A stretch of 64,000 nt of DNA from Bradyrhizobium sp. 164 (GCF_023073715.1 NZ_JADPKA010000008.1:1-64000), one strand, 5' to 3'; shown: positions 18,090-27,431, counted from the stretch's first letter. The notes: generated from the sequence alone by a model not told the origin. Translations and numbers: made by a program.

Positions 18090-18833
18090 TCAGAGACTCG
18101 CGAGCCATGTTGCGAGCGGTGTTTTCCCGAGCCGCGCCTCGCCAAGCGGATTCAGCGATGTGTCGTCAATGAGAGCGCCGTAATAGGGCGCCTTTGGGTC
18201 TCCCACCACAGGTCGGACATCGCCGGACGCCTTCAGGCGCCGCGCGATGAATTCATTGAAGGGGGCCTTCTCGGGTCCAGCAATGTCGATCGTGCCGTTG
18301 AGCGGCCGGCCCGTTGCGATCTCCGCGAGACAATCGACCACATCGTCGGACGCGATCGGTTGAAACTGCGCCGATGGAACGACAATCCTGCCGCCCGTCA
18401 CAGCCGTTTCGGCAATGGCGCCGAGGAATTCAAAGAACTGGGTGGCGCGCACGATCGAGTAGGGGACCGAAGAGGATTTGATGACGGTCTCCTGGGCGAG
18501 CTTGGCACGGAAATAGGCGTTGTCGGGCGACCGCTCGGTGCCGACGATGGAGAGCGCCACATGATGTTTCACGGCCGCTGCGGCTTCTGCCGCGACGAGA
18601 TTCTTGCTCGAACGCTGGAAGAAATCGAGCACGGCGGTCGGCTCCCAGGACGGCGCGTTGGCGACGTCGACGACAACATCGGCGCCGGCCAGCACCGCAG
18701 CGAGACCTTCCCCGGTCACGGCGTTCACGCCTGATCTTGGCGAGGCTGCCACCGCCTCGTGGCCCTGCTGCTTGAGCTTCGCCACCAGTTTAGATCCGAT
18801 CAATCCGGTCCCGCCGATCACGACGATCTTCAT
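18090..18833 (-). CDS. NAD(P)-binding atypical SDR (NmrA-like) protein
   Basis: 247 residues from ATG 18833. The nucleotide motif is GGTGLIGSKLV. Further family features are GADVVVDVANAP and FRAKLAQETVIKSSSVPYSI, in place of the classical YxxxK site, so it is an atypical or extended SDR of the NmrA/NAD(P)H-binding type. It may be a quinone- or flavin-linked reductase or a redox sensor. The cupin gene lies 48 bp downstream on the same strand, so the two could be co-expressed. Confidence 0.85.
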   Translation of the reverse strand: MKIVVIGGTGLIGSKLVAKLKQQGHEAVAASPRSGVNAVTGEGLAAVLAGADVVVDVANAPSWEPTAVLDFFQRSSKNLVAAEAAAAVKHHVALSIVGTERSPDNAYFRAKLAQETVIKSSSVPYSIVRATQFFEFLGAIAETAVTGGRIVVPSAQFQPIASDDVVDCLAEIATGRPLNGTIDIAGPEKAPFNEFIARRLKASGDVRPVVGDPKAPYYGALIDDTSLNPLGEARLGKTPLATWLASL

Positions 18834-19037
18834 GGCACGTCTCCTCGGTGTTTCGGAGCGCGGGAAAAAGGCCAATTCCTGCTCTCGCGCTTACGTGCAT
18901 CACGATCCAACGCCTGTTCTATCGGAGCAATCGGCAGGCCCTTGCCTGGAACGCGCCTGACTTGCCGAAAAATGCTCCAGAGAGATCGTTACGATACGAC
19001 ACAATTCGTCTGGGAGCATTCCCTTAAATCTCGGAGA

Positions 19038-20270
19038 TCAGTGGCCGCTCAGCACCAGCGTCTTCACCGGCAACAGCAGCGCTTGAATGCGCAACAGAAG
19101 GGCATGTACAAGCCCCGTGGCATCGACGACATGCAGAGCAGATCCCTTGAGCGCGCCGGTCTTTGGGTCTGCAATCGCATCGTGGTTGCTCGTATAGGCA
19201 TTGACGATGCAGGTCGAGCCTGGCGTGACGCCCTCGAGCCCGCCCTTATAGAGCGGTTCCAAAAATGCCAGGATCGTGCCCGGCTGCCGAAGATTTTGCG
19301 GATCGATGAGCTGTTCGCCCGAGCGGAATTGACCGGCGGCGATATAGTCCTGAACGCCCGTGATGACGAGCGGAATGATGACCCAGGGCTTCGAGATGCA
19401 AGTCGCTTCTGCGAGCATGCCGGGTCGTATGACCTGGGCTTCAATCTGGCCGAAGCCAGCCTGCAATACGCGCCGGCCCGCGCCCTCTGGGATCAAGAGG
19501 CCGGCGGGCCGCATCATCTGATTGACGACATCGCCAGTGCGCAGAAGGAATTGCTCCACTCGCCCATCGACCCCCGCCCGAATGGAAGTCTTGTCGAGGT
19601 CCACCTGCGCCTCTGCCATCGCGGCCTCTGCGCTCGCCTTCTCAGCCGGCAGAAGCGTTGAGATCCGCAGCGCCGAAGCCTCCCTGGCGGCACTGGCGGA
19701 ATCGATGCCCGCCTGCCGCTGATCGACGGCGACCTGGAGTTTCTCGATGTCACGCTGCGGCACGATCCCAGGATTGCGCCGCTGCAATTCGCTCTTGGTG
19801 TCGAGCTCGTCCCTCGCTTGCTGCCAGGCCGCCCTCGCTTCTGCGATCTGGGCTTCCGCCTTGACCACATCGGCCCGCGCGCTGATCAGCGAGGCATCGA
19901 TCTCGGCGACCTTTCGTTTTGTCGTCTCGAGCGCCGCCTGCTGCTTGGCGCTGTCCAGCCGGAAGAGGACGTCGCCCTTCTTCACAGGCGCGCTGTAATC
20001 GACGTTCACTTCGGCGACGCGGCCGGCCACTTCGGGCAGGATCGGCACGGTGCGGAAGTAGAGCGCCGCGGACGTGGTCGAGGGATGATAGTAGAAGATC
20101 ATGGTGATCAGCGCGACGGTCAGCATCAGGCAGCCGGTAATGCCCCACCTCAGCTCAAACCAGACCGAGTAGAGGGTGATCTCCTTGCCGAACCGCTTAC
20201 CTTGCCGATAGCGCCGATAGAGGTAGTCCGGAAGGATCGTCACGAGCGAGCAGAGCAGGAGCTCAAGCAT
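19038..20270 (-). CDS. HlyD/EmrA-type membrane-fusion protein (YiaV-like)
   Basis: 410 residues from ATG 20270. One transmembrane helix near residues 45-65 follows a cytoplasmic start containing YRRYRQGKRFGKE. Then come a biotinyl-lipoyl half-motif (VAEVNVDYSAPVKKGDVLFR), a long coiled coil (about 120-230, rich in Ala, Glu, Lys) and the second half-motif (TSIRAGVDGRVEQFLLRTGD). It overlaps the upstream DUF3302 gene by 8 bp. E. coli YiaV-YiaW is the same pairing; the partner transporter is not in this window. Confidence 0.88.
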   Translation of the reverse strand: MLELLLCSLVTILPDYLYRRYRQGKRFGKEITLYSVWFELRWGITGCLMLTVALITMIFYYHPSTTSAALYFRTVPILPEVAGRVAEVNVDYSAPVKKGDVLFRLDSAKQQAALETTKRKVAEIDASLISARADVVKAEAQIAEARAAWQQARDELDTKSELQRRNPGIVPQRDIEKLQVAVDQRQAGIDSASAAREASALRISTLLPAEKASAEAAMAEAQVDLDKTSIRAGVDGRVEQFLLRTGDVVNQMMRPAGLLIPEGAGRRVLQAGFGQIEAQVIRPGMLAEATCISKPWVIIPLVITGVQDYIAAGQFRSGEQLIDPQNLRQPGTILAFLEPLYKGGLEGVTPGSTCIVNAYTSNHDAIADPKTGALKGSALHVVDATGLVHALLLRIQALLLPVKTLVLSGH

Positions 20271-20688
20271 GACCTTGGACTCCCTCGTTCGACGCACTCT
20301 TCGTGCCGGAATTGCCGGTCAGCTCGGTTTCGGATGCTGATTGCGACGTCTGCGGCGCTGCATCGGCGATCCGCTCCACCGAGCCGGCGATGGTGCGCAG
20401 CGGCGTCGAGAAGTCCGGCAGGTCGATCATCGCGAGCAGGAGGCCCGCGATCCAGAAGATGTGCATGTGCGTGAACAGCGAGATGAGGCCGAGCACGGCG
20501 ACGATCTCGAATTGCAGCTTCTGCGATCGGTGCGCCATGCGCTCCGGAAGGCTGTGCAGCTTCCAATAGAGCGTGCCCACCCACAACACGACGACGATGA
20601 GGAAGATGGCCATGACGACCATCAGGGCGTCCGATCCATCAGGTCCAGGCACGAAGAATGGCAGATGATGAGGCGCTGCCGCATGCAT
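20263..20688 (-). CDS. DUF3302 inner-membrane protein (YiaW-like)
   Basis: 141 residues from ATG 20688; the frame continues upstream to 20964, but that part looks like non-coding sequence. Two hydrophobic helices are visible (about 24-45 and 62-90), joined by a charged loop LHSLPERMAHRSQKLQ. The tail is polar, rich in Ser, Thr and Glu. The DUF3302 call rests on this topology plus the overlapping HlyD gene, the YiaW-YiaV order. Its role is unknown, presumably assisting the membrane-fusion protein. Confidence 0.75.
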   Translation of the reverse strand: MHAAAPHHLPFFVPGPDGSDALMVVMAIFLIVVVLWVGTLYWKLHSLPERMAHRSQKLQFEIVAVLGLISLFTHMHIFWIAGLLLAMIDLPDFSTPLRTIAGSVERIADAAPQTSQSASETELTGNSGTKSASNEGVQGHA

Positions 20689-21059
20689 TTGTTCGCTCAA
20701 GCTCGTCCCCCTGCCAGAAGAAGCCTGAGAGCCCAGAGCGAGGCTCGTACTTTGCCCAGCATTGTTTCCCAAGACGGGAACTGGAGCAAGGATCGTGTCG
20801 AGACTGCCGTTGCGTTCGGTGTGTACTAGATCGCCGCGTCCAACGAAATGTTCCTGAGACGGCCGCTGTCGGACAAGGACAAATATGCCGTGTTGGCACC
20901 CTTGGCGATCGTCACAGATTGCTCCTGTTTTGCCCGACGTGTCAAAGAGTTTTGGCGAGTGCAAAAACTATTAGGGAAGACAGCCCTTTGGCTACTGTGC
21001 ATGGGGTTGTTTTCGCGAGTTTTGATAAAAGGGGCTATTCGCCGCCTTTGCGGGGCGCC
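20689..21059. other. 371-bp intergenic region with a conserved motif
   Basis: No convincing gene. Between DUF3302 and the chemoreceptor this stretch holds the repeat motif at 20992-21018 (separate entry) and a T-rich segment around 20935-21010. The only ORF through it, an extension of DUF3302, has no coding character. Confidence 0.5.
20992..21018 (+). repeat. Conserved intergenic motif, copy 1
   Basis: A 27-base stretch (ggctactgtgcatggggt followed by tgttttcgc) recurs in reverse complement at 41109-41135. Nothing codes here. I remember similar sequence between genes in other Bradyrhizobium genomes, but this cannot be checked here. Confidence 0.6.
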
Positions 21060-22139
21060 TCACGCCCCGCAGATGATCACGCCGTACCAGCCGAGCCCAC
21101 GATAGGTCTCATAGCCCGGGGTGGCATGGAAGGCGACCAGCGCACCGGTGCGGTCGTGGTAGAAGCCGGAGCGCTGGCCGTTCAGCGCGATCGAGATGCG
21201 CTCGCTGAGGATGCCCTGGCCGTCGGAGGCGGCAATCACGCGAAGGTTCGAATCGACCAGCAGTACGCGGGCCTTGTCGCTGTCGCCGACGCGCACGCCC
21301 TTGACGATGGCGCGGGCCTGCGCCTCCCAGTCGAAATGAATGGCGAGCACGCCGATCGGCCCCCCGTTGGCCTGGCCGCCGCTGCGGACGCTGGCGCAAT
21401 AGGTCGCGACCTGGGCGTTGCCGAGCAGCGGCTGGTTCTCGACGTCACCGGCGACATAGTCGTCGCCGGAGCGCAAGGATTGCGCCTCGCGAAACCATTT
21501 GGTGTGGGCGACGTTCTGGCCGACGACGCGAAAGCGGTCGGCGCGGCCATTGGCGATGACGTTGCCGTCGAGATCGCAAAGCCAGAGGTCGAGGTAGACG
21601 GTGTAGGCCCCGAGGATCACGCCGAGGCGCTGCGAGGCGTGGTTTACAGCTGCCGCGGCCGGCGAGGCCGCGCAATCGACCACGGCGGAGTCGGTCGCCC
21701 ACCAACGCACGTCGCAGGTGCGCTCATAGAGGTTGCGGTCGATCAGCTCGATAGCGTTGAGCGACAGATCGACCATGCGCTCGCCGCGCGAGCGCTGGCT
21801 CATGCGGTCGATCGAGGCGACGAGGTCGCCGGTTCGTTTGGTCAACTGTGTCTCGAACTCGCGGGCGATGGTCTCGACCTGCTGGCCGACGCCACGCACC
21901 TCCTGCGCCACGACCGCAAAGCCCGCGCCCTGCGCACCGGCGCGCGAGCTCTCGATCAGCGCGTTCAGCGCCAGCATCTTCATCTGATTGGTGATTTGCT
22001 GGATCGCCTTGGTCTTGTCGACCGCGATCTGGTTGACCTCCGCAGTCAGGCGGTTGATCAGCACGGAGATGTCGGAATCATTATCGGCGGGTTCGGTGGC
22101 GGTGATCGGCTTGGCTTTCAGACCCAGCGCAGCAGACAT
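21060..22139 (-). CDS. Soluble chemoreceptor: N-terminal MCP signalling hairpin, C-terminal Cache-like domain
   Basis: 359 residues with no transmembrane segment or signal peptide. The MCP signalling tip is at about 58-82 (ALNALIESSRAGAQGAGF, then VVAQEVR), contained in a short helical hairpin at about 25-120. Residues about 130-355 resemble a PDC/Cache sensor: YLDLWLCDLDGNVIANGR, NVAHTKWFREA and the end GLGWYGVI. This is the reverse of the usual sensor-membrane-signalling order. It is short and cytoplasmic, so it probably senses an internal ligand and signals to a CheA array. Confidence 0.82.
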   Translation of the reverse strand: MSAALGLKAKPITATEPADNDSDISVLINRLTAEVNQIAVDKTKAIQQITNQMKMLALNALIESSRAGAQGAGFAVVAQEVRGVGQQVETIAREFETQLTKRTGDLVASIDRMSQRSRGERMVDLSLNAIELIDRNLYERTCDVRWWATDSAVVDCAASPAAAAVNHASQRLGVILGAYTVYLDLWLCDLDGNVIANGRADRFRVVGQNVAHTKWFREAQSLRSGDDYVAGDVENQPLLGNAQVATYCASVRSGGQANGGPIGVLAIHFDWEAQARAIVKGVRVGDSDKARVLLVDSNLRVIAASDGQGILSERISIALNGQRSGFYHDRTGALVAFHATPGYETYRGLGWYGVIICGA

Positions 22140-22410
22140 CGGGGAGCTTCCCTTGGCAATGAGGTCTGACCTGCAATGAACCCGGAAAAAATTACAGATC
22201 GAATGGGAATCTTCTTCGAGGACTCCACCTAACGCCCGCTTAATTTGCGGTTCCCTGGAATGCCCAAATGATAGTCAGTTCCGCGCCGCAAAAAGGCAAT
22301 CCACCGCTTTGTGCGGCGCAGGCATTGCATATCTGGAGCGATTCCGGGCCAATCGTTCCTGCCGACAAATCTGCTGCCACCCGTCCGGGCTCCTCAATCA
22401 ATCAACATTC

Positions 22411-24252
22411 ATGACCCCGCCCGCAACTGCCTTGCCTGTCGAAGCGCCCCAGGCGTTCCTGGGGGTGACGCGCTCGCTCACCGACAAGCTCTGGCGCGAC
22501 CGGCTCGACGCGCGCGGCGCGGCCAAGGCTCTTGCGATCGTGCAACGTCACCAATTGCCGGAACTGCTGGCGCGGGTGCTGGCCGGCCGCGGCGTCGATA
22601 TCGACACCGTGCCGGACTTCCTCGATCCGACCATCCGAAAACTGCTGCCGGACCCGTTCACGGTGACGGAGATGGAAGCTGCCGCGCAGCGGATCGCGGA
22701 TGCCGCGGGGAAGGGCGAAAGGGTCGCGATCTTCGGCGATTACGACGTCGACGGCGCCACTTCGGCGGCGCTGCTGGCCTGGCATCTGCGCCATTGCGGG
22801 CTCGATCCGCTGATCCACATTCCGGACCGGATCTTTGAGGGGTACGGCCCCAACACCGAAGCGGTGCGCGCGCTGGCGGCAAAGGGCGCCACGCTGCTCG
22901 TCACCGTCGATTGTGGCACCACCAGTATCGAGCCCTTGGCCGAGGCGAAGCGCCTCGGCATGTCCGTTGTCGTGATCGACCACCACCAATGCGGCCTCGA
23001 TCTCCCCGAGGTCGATGCGCTGGTCAATCCGAACCGCCCCGACGATCTCTCGGGCCTCGGACATCTCGCCGCCGTCGGCCTCGTGCTGGTGACGCTGGTC
23101 GCCGTCAATCGCGAGCTGCGCCAGCGCGGTTTCTGGGGCGCCGAGATGCCTGAGCCCGATCTGCTCGGCATGCTGCATCACGTCGCACTCGGCACCGTCG
23201 CCGACGTTGCGCCGCTGATCGGGCTCAACCGCGCCTTCGTCGCAAAAGGGCTGATCGCGATGCGGCGGCGCGACCATGTCGGTCATACCGCGCTGATGGA
23301 CGTGGCGCGGCTCAATGGTCCGCCGGAGGCCTGGCATCTCGGCTTCATGCTGGGGCCGCGCGTCAATGCCGGCGGTCGGATCGGTCGGGCCGATCTCGGC
23401 GTGCGCCTTTTGCTCGAAGGTGACAGCGTCGAGGCCGCACGCATCGCCGCCGAGCTCGACCGCCTCAACAGTGAGCGCCGCGTCATCGAGCAGGCGGCCG
23501 AAGCGCAGGCGGAAGCCGAGGCGCTTGCCTCGATCGGGCTGGAAGACAAGCTCGGCGTCATCGTCACGGCCTCCGAAGGCTGGCATCCCGGCGTCGTCGG
23601 CCTCGTCGCCTCACGCCTGAAGGAGAAGTTTTCCCGGCCTGCTTTTGCCATCGCGCTCGAGCCCGGCGGCATCGGCACCGGCTCGGGCCGCTCGATCGCC
23701 GGCGTCGATCTCGGCAAGGCGGTGCGGCAAGCGGTTACTGACGGCATTCTGCTCAAGGGCGGCGGCCACGCGATGGCTGCGGGCGTCACGCTGCGCAGGG
23801 AGAAGCTCGCCGAATTCCGCGCCTATCTGGAGAGCGCGCTGGCGCGCGACGTCGCGGAGGCGCGGCACGTCAACGAGCTCTATGTCGACGGCGCAGTCTC
23901 CGCGCGCGCAGTGGCGCCGGAGCTTGCGACGACTCTCAATCGCGCCGGCCCGTTCGGCAGCGGCAATCCGGAAGTCGTGCTGGCCCTGCCGGCGCATCAG
24001 CTCGTCTATGCCGATGAGGTCGGCCAGGCGCACTTGAGGCTGCGCTTCAAGTCCGGTGACGGCGCCATCGTCAACGGCATCGCGTTCCGTTCGGTCGGCC
24101 AGAAGCTCGGCAATGCGCTGCTCGCCAACCGTGGTCAGCAATTGCATGTCGCGGGATCTTTGTCGGTCGATCGCTACCAGGGCGTCGAGCGTGTGCAATT
24201 CCGCGTCGTCGACGTCGCGCTACCGGACCAGGGGCCATCCGTGATTAGATAG
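22411..24252 (+). CDS. recJ: Single-stranded-DNA-specific exonuclease RecJ
   Basis: 613 residues from ATG 22411 (MTPPATALPVEAPQAFLG); the frame upstream to 22309 looks non-coding. This is the 5'-3' exonuclease of recombination and mismatch repair. DHH motifs: FGDYDVDGATSAAL (motif I), TVDCGTT, VIDHHQ (the DHH itself) and VNPNRPDD. The DHHA1 domain carries GGGHAMAAG, and a C-terminal OB domain (about 470-600) ends the protein. In many rhizobia recJ follows hom-glpX directly; here 15.6 kb separates them. Confidence 0.96.
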   Translation: MTPPATALPVEAPQAFLGVTRSLTDKLWRDRLDARGAAKALAIVQRHQLPELLARVLAGRGVDIDTVPDFLDPTIRKLLPDPFTVTEMEAAAQRIADAAGKGERVAIFGDYDVDGATSAALLAWHLRHCGLDPLIHIPDRIFEGYGPNTEAVRALAAKGATLLVTVDCGTTSIEPLAEAKRLGMSVVVIDHHQCGLDLPEVDALVNPNRPDDLSGLGHLAAVGLVLVTLVAVNRELRQRGFWGAEMPEPDLLGMLHHVALGTVADVAPLIGLNRAFVAKGLIAMRRRDHVGHTALMDVARLNGPPEAWHLGFMLGPRVNAGGRIGRADLGVRLLLEGDSVEAARIAAELDRLNSERRVIEQAAEAQAEAEALASIGLEDKLGVIVTASEGWHPGVVGLVASRLKEKFSRPAFAIALEPGGIGTGSGRSIAGVDLGKAVRQAVTDGILLKGGGHAMAAGVTLRREKLAEFRAYLESALARDVAEARHVNELYVDGAVSARAVAPELATTLNRAGPFGSGNPEVVLALPAHQLVYADEVGQAHLRLRFKSGDGAIVNGIAFRSVGQKLGNALLANRGQQLHVAGSLSVDRYQGVERVQFRVVDVALPDQGPSVIR

Positions 24253-24319
24253 CGCGCGAGCCGGACCCGAAAGGCCTCGTGAGCGCACAGTGCGACGCGG
24301 TTTTCGGCAAGATTATGCG

Positions 24320-24366
24320 AAAAAATAGATCGCTCAAACAACAAAAAAATAGATCGCTCAAACAAC
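24320..24366. repeat. 24-bp direct tandem repeat, two copies
   Basis: The unit aaaaaatagatcgctcaaac plus aac occurs at 24320-24342 and again at 24343-24366 with one extra A, followed by another A-run. It ends 7 bp before the ribosome site (gggag) of the SDR gene, inside its 5' untranslated region. Confidence 0.85.
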
Positions 24367-24382
24367 AAAAAAGGGAGTGAAC

Positions 24383-25192
24383 ATGGCAGGGCAGGTTGAG
24401 GGCAAGGTCGCGCTGGTGACGGGCGGCGCCTCCGGCATTGGCGAGGCCATCGTCGAGCTGTTCGCGCGCGAGGGCGCCACCGTCATTGCGACAGACATCG
24501 ACGAGCTGCGCGGCCCAGAGCTTGCCAACCGGATTACAAGAGCCGGCGGCAAGGCGATCTTCCTGGCGCAGGATGTCACCAGCGAGGAACGCTGGATCGA
24601 GGTCGTCACCGAGGTCGCAAAGCGCTACGGCCGGCTGGACATCATGGTCTCCAATGCCGGCATCGGCATCTCCGTGCCCTCCATCGTCGACATGACGCTG
24701 GCCGACTGGCGCAAGCAGAACGCCATCAACCTCGATGGCGTGTTCCTCTCTGTTAAGCATTGCCTGCCCTTGATGCGCAAGACCGGCGGCGGCTCGATCG
24801 TGATGATGTCTTCACTGGCGGGCCTGCGCGGTGCCCCCGGGCTGTCGGCCTATTCGGCCACCAAGGGCGGAGTGCGGCTGTTTGCGAAATCGATCGCGAT
24901 GGAATGCGCGGCCGCTGGCGACGGCATCCGCGTCAACTCGGTGCATCCCGGCATCATCGACACGCCGATCTGGGGCAAGATCCCGACCGGCGCGACCGGT
25001 GCCGGCCAGAACGCGCCGATCGATCCAGAAGAGCGCGCCAAGGTCGTCACGCCGCTCGGCCGTGCCGGCCAGGCTGCGGAGATCGCTTCTGGCGTGCTGT
25101 ATCTGGCCTCCGATGCCTCGCGCTACGTCACCGGCAGCGAACTCATCATCGACGGCGGCATGAATGCCGGCGGCGTGCCGCGGCGCGCATGA
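24383..25192 (+). CDS. Short-chain dehydrogenase/reductase (FabG-like)
   Basis: 269 residues from ATG 24383, 4 bp after gggagtg; a GTG at 24377 is less likely. Classical SDR: cofactor motif TGGASGIG, NAG as SNAGIGI, catalytic serine in MMSSLAG and YSATKGG as the YxxxK pair. The end ELIIDGGMNAGG is typical. The acidic residue after the second strand (TDIDE) points to NAD(H). The substrate is unknown. The class II aldolase gene follows 93 bp downstream, suggesting a shared catabolic role. Confidence 0.9.
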   Translation: MAGQVEGKVALVTGGASGIGEAIVELFAREGATVIATDIDELRGPELANRITRAGGKAIFLAQDVTSEERWIEVVTEVAKRYGRLDIMVSNAGIGISVPSIVDMTLADWRKQNAINLDGVFLSVKHCLPLMRKTGGGSIVMMSSLAGLRGAPGLSAYSATKGGVRLFAKSIAMECAAAGDGIRVNSVHPGIIDTPIWGKIPTGATGAGQNAPIDPEERAKVVTPLGRAGQAAEIASGVLYLASDASRYVTGSELIIDGGMNAGGVPRRA

Positions 25193-25285
25193 GCCGCGCA
25201 GGGCAGGGCGGCGCCGGCAGGGGCTGACGCGCAGGCGCAGCCCCTGTACAACGCGGCCAGCTCCGACCGACATAGGTGTCCTTCC

Positions 25286-26077
25286 ATGGCGCATAGTCTT
25301 CACGCTTCCTCTCCCGCGCCCCATCGTTCGAACCGGCCGGACCTCGCCACCGAGGCGATCCGCACCGCGCGCGAGGATCTTGCCGCCTGCTTCCGCATGG
25401 CCGCGCGCAACGGTTTTGAGGAAGGCATCTGCAATCATTTCTCGGCCGTGGTGCCGGGACATGACGATCTCTTCCTGGTCAATCCGTACGGCTACGCCTT
25501 CCGCGAGCTGACCGCGTCAAAGCTGCTGATCTGCGACTTCCACGGCAACGTGCTCGACGGCGAGGGCGTGCCCGAGGCGACGGCCTTCTACATCCATGCC
25601 GAGATGCACAAGCGCCTGCCGCGCGCCAAGGTCGCTTTCCACACCCACATGCCCTATGCGACGGCGCTCTCAATGACCGAGGGCGAGCCTCTGATCTGGG
25701 CCGGCCAGACTGCGCTGAAATTCTACGGCCGTACCGCGGTGGACCGCGACTATAACGGCCTTGCCCTCGACAACCGCGAGGGCGCGCGCATCGCCTCCGC
25801 CGTCGGCGATGCGGATATCGTTTTCATGAAGAACCACGGCGTGATGGTACTGGCCCCGACCATCGCCGAGGCCTGGGACGATCTCTATTACCTCGAACGC
25901 GCAGCCGAGGTGCAGGTGCTGGCGATGTCGACCGGACGAAAGGTGCTGCCGATCGATCCCGCTGTTGCCGCCGAAACCTACAGGCAGATGCGCGAAGGCG
26001 ATTCCGAATCCGCGCGGCTGCATCTCGCCGCGATCCGCCGCCAGCTCGACGCGGAAGAACCGCAGTATAGGCACTGA
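25286..26077 (+). CDS. Class II aldolase/adducin-domain protein
   Basis: 263 residues. The zinc-type histidines appear in FHTHMPYATAL and in MKNHGVMVLAPT, with a further His near NHFSAV. Members cleave sugar phosphates (fuculose- or ribulose-phosphate) or are uncharacterised. This one has the ~260-residue form with a C-terminal extension (RAAEVQVLAMSTGRKVLPID) common in rhizobial decarboxylase- or aldolase-like proteins. It is convergent with the lytic transglycosylase gene, with 5 bp between stops. Confidence 0.87.
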   Translation: MAHSLHASSPAPHRSNRPDLATEAIRTAREDLAACFRMAARNGFEEGICNHFSAVVPGHDDLFLVNPYGYAFRELTASKLLICDFHGNVLDGEGVPEATAFYIHAEMHKRLPRAKVAFHTHMPYATALSMTEGEPLIWAGQTALKFYGRTAVDRDYNGLALDNREGARIASAVGDADIVFMKNHGVMVLAPTIAEAWDDLYYLERAAEVQVLAMSTGRKVLPIDPAVAAETYRQMREGDSESARLHLAAIRRQLDAEEPQYRH

Positions 26078-26082
26078 GCCGC

Positions 26083-27312
26083 TTACAATCCCTGCCGCAG
26101 TCTCGCCAGCACCTTCAGCCCGCCATAGCCGTCCGCCGGCGTGATTCCTGCGCGCTGCTGAAAATCCTTGACCGCCTTCATCGTGTCGTTGCCGACGCGG
26201 CCGTCGGTGCCGCCGGTATCGAAGCCGGCCTTGGTCAGGCGCGTCTGCATCTCCTGCACCTCGGCAAGCGTCAGCGCGCGCTCGGAGCCGGGAAAGGGCT
26301 GGATGAAGGGGGGCGCGCCCAGACAGCGGTCGCCGAGATGGCAGATCGCCAGCGCGTAGTTCATGGAAGGGTTGTAGCTCTTCACCGAGTAGAAATTCGG
26401 TCCGAGCAGGAAGCTCGGCCCGCCCGTAACAGGCGTCCACAGCTGCGCCGACGCATTCGGTTGCGGGAATGGCTGGCCGTCGGCGCGGGTGACACCGGCC
26501 GCTTGCCACGCCGCATAGGTGCGGCTGCCGCTGATGTTGCCGGGCGCGCGCACTTCGTAGCCCCAATGCTCGCCGCGATGCCACTTGCCGCGATTGACGA
26601 GATATTTTGCGGTCGAGCCCAGCGCGTCATCGGGCTTGCCGAAGGGCGAGACCTTGCCGTCGCCGTCATAGTCGATGCCGACATTGAGCCAGACTTCCGG
26701 CATCCATTGCGAATGGCCCATCGCACCGGCCCAGGATCCCTGCATCTGCTCCGGCGTGCTCCAGCCCTTGTTGACGATGCGCAGTGCGTTGATCAGCTCG
26801 GTCTCCCAATAGGCCTTGCGCCGCGGTTCGTTCCAGGCGAGCGCGGCGAGTGAGGGAAACACCGGGGTCATATGGTTCTGCTGCACCAGGGGATCGCCAT
26901 AGGCGGACTCGACGCCCCACAGCGCCAGCAGCGTGCCGCGCTCGACGCCGAAATCGCGCTCGATGCGCGCGAACAGCGCTTCGTTGTTTTTCAGCGCGAT
27001 CTTTCCGTTGATGATGCGCCAGTCCGAGACGCGGCGGTTGATGTATTGCCAGACCTGCTCGTGGAATTCCGGCTGGTTGCGCATCTGCTTGAACACGCTC
27101 ATGTCCGGCTCGACCCGCGCCATCGCGCGCTGCCAGGTCGCTGCCGAAATGCCCTTGGCCAATGCCCGCGCGCGAAAGGCTTCGCGCCATTCATCGAAGC
27201 CTGGAGGCGCGGCGAGGGCGCGTTTTGGGAATGCAAGCAACGCCGCTGCACCGAACGTCGATTGCAGCAGGGCGCGGCGAGTTGGATGGGAGGAGGAATC
27301 AGCGTGCGTCAT
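26083..27312 (-). CDS. Lytic murein transglycosylase, MltB type, with peptidoglycan-binding domain
   Basis: 409 residues from ATG 27312. Cleaves the MurNAc-GlcNAc bond with formation of anhydro-MurNAc. An N-terminal signal of twin-arginine style (TRRALLQSTFGAAALLAFP) precedes the SLT_2 domain (about 40-335). The catalytic glutamate is in LWGVESAYGDP; AGAMGHSQWMPEVW and DYDGDGKV are MltB features. A PG_binding_1 repeat follows at about 345-405 (LTLAEVQEMQTRLTKAGFD, DGRVGNDTMKAV). Periplasmic role in wall remodelling. Confidence 0.94.
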   Translation of the reverse strand: MTHADSSSHPTRRALLQSTFGAAALLAFPKRALAAPPGFDEWREAFRARALAKGISAATWQRAMARVEPDMSVFKQMRNQPEFHEQVWQYINRRVSDWRIINGKIALKNNEALFARIERDFGVERGTLLALWGVESAYGDPLVQQNHMTPVFPSLAALAWNEPRRKAYWETELINALRIVNKGWSTPEQMQGSWAGAMGHSQWMPEVWLNVGIDYDGDGKVSPFGKPDDALGSTAKYLVNRGKWHRGEHWGYEVRAPGNISGSRTYAAWQAAGVTRADGQPFPQPNASAQLWTPVTGGPSFLLGPNFYSVKSYNPSMNYALAICHLGDRCLGAPPFIQPFPGSERALTLAEVQEMQTRLTKAGFDTGGTDGRVGNDTMKAVKDFQQRAGITPADGYGGLKVLARLRQGL

Positions 27313-27405
27313 GGGCACATTCTAGCCTGAAACATGGCGTGCGTGAGTCGGTTCCCGGAACAGATGCTGCGGCTGATCTTGCGCGGCGGGATCAATCGTT
27401 CCGTC

Positions 27406-27431
27406 GGAACAAATTGTCGCAGTCTCGCATT
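27406..27431 (+). promoter_or_regulatory. EcfG-like promoter (one mismatch)
   Basis: GGAAC at 27406-27410 and CATT at 27428-27431 with a 17-bp spacer. The general-stress sigma factor EcfG recognises GGAAC-N16/17-CGTT, so the -10 box has one mismatch. It lies 27 bp before the ATG of the exported small protein at 27458. Confidence 0.4.
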
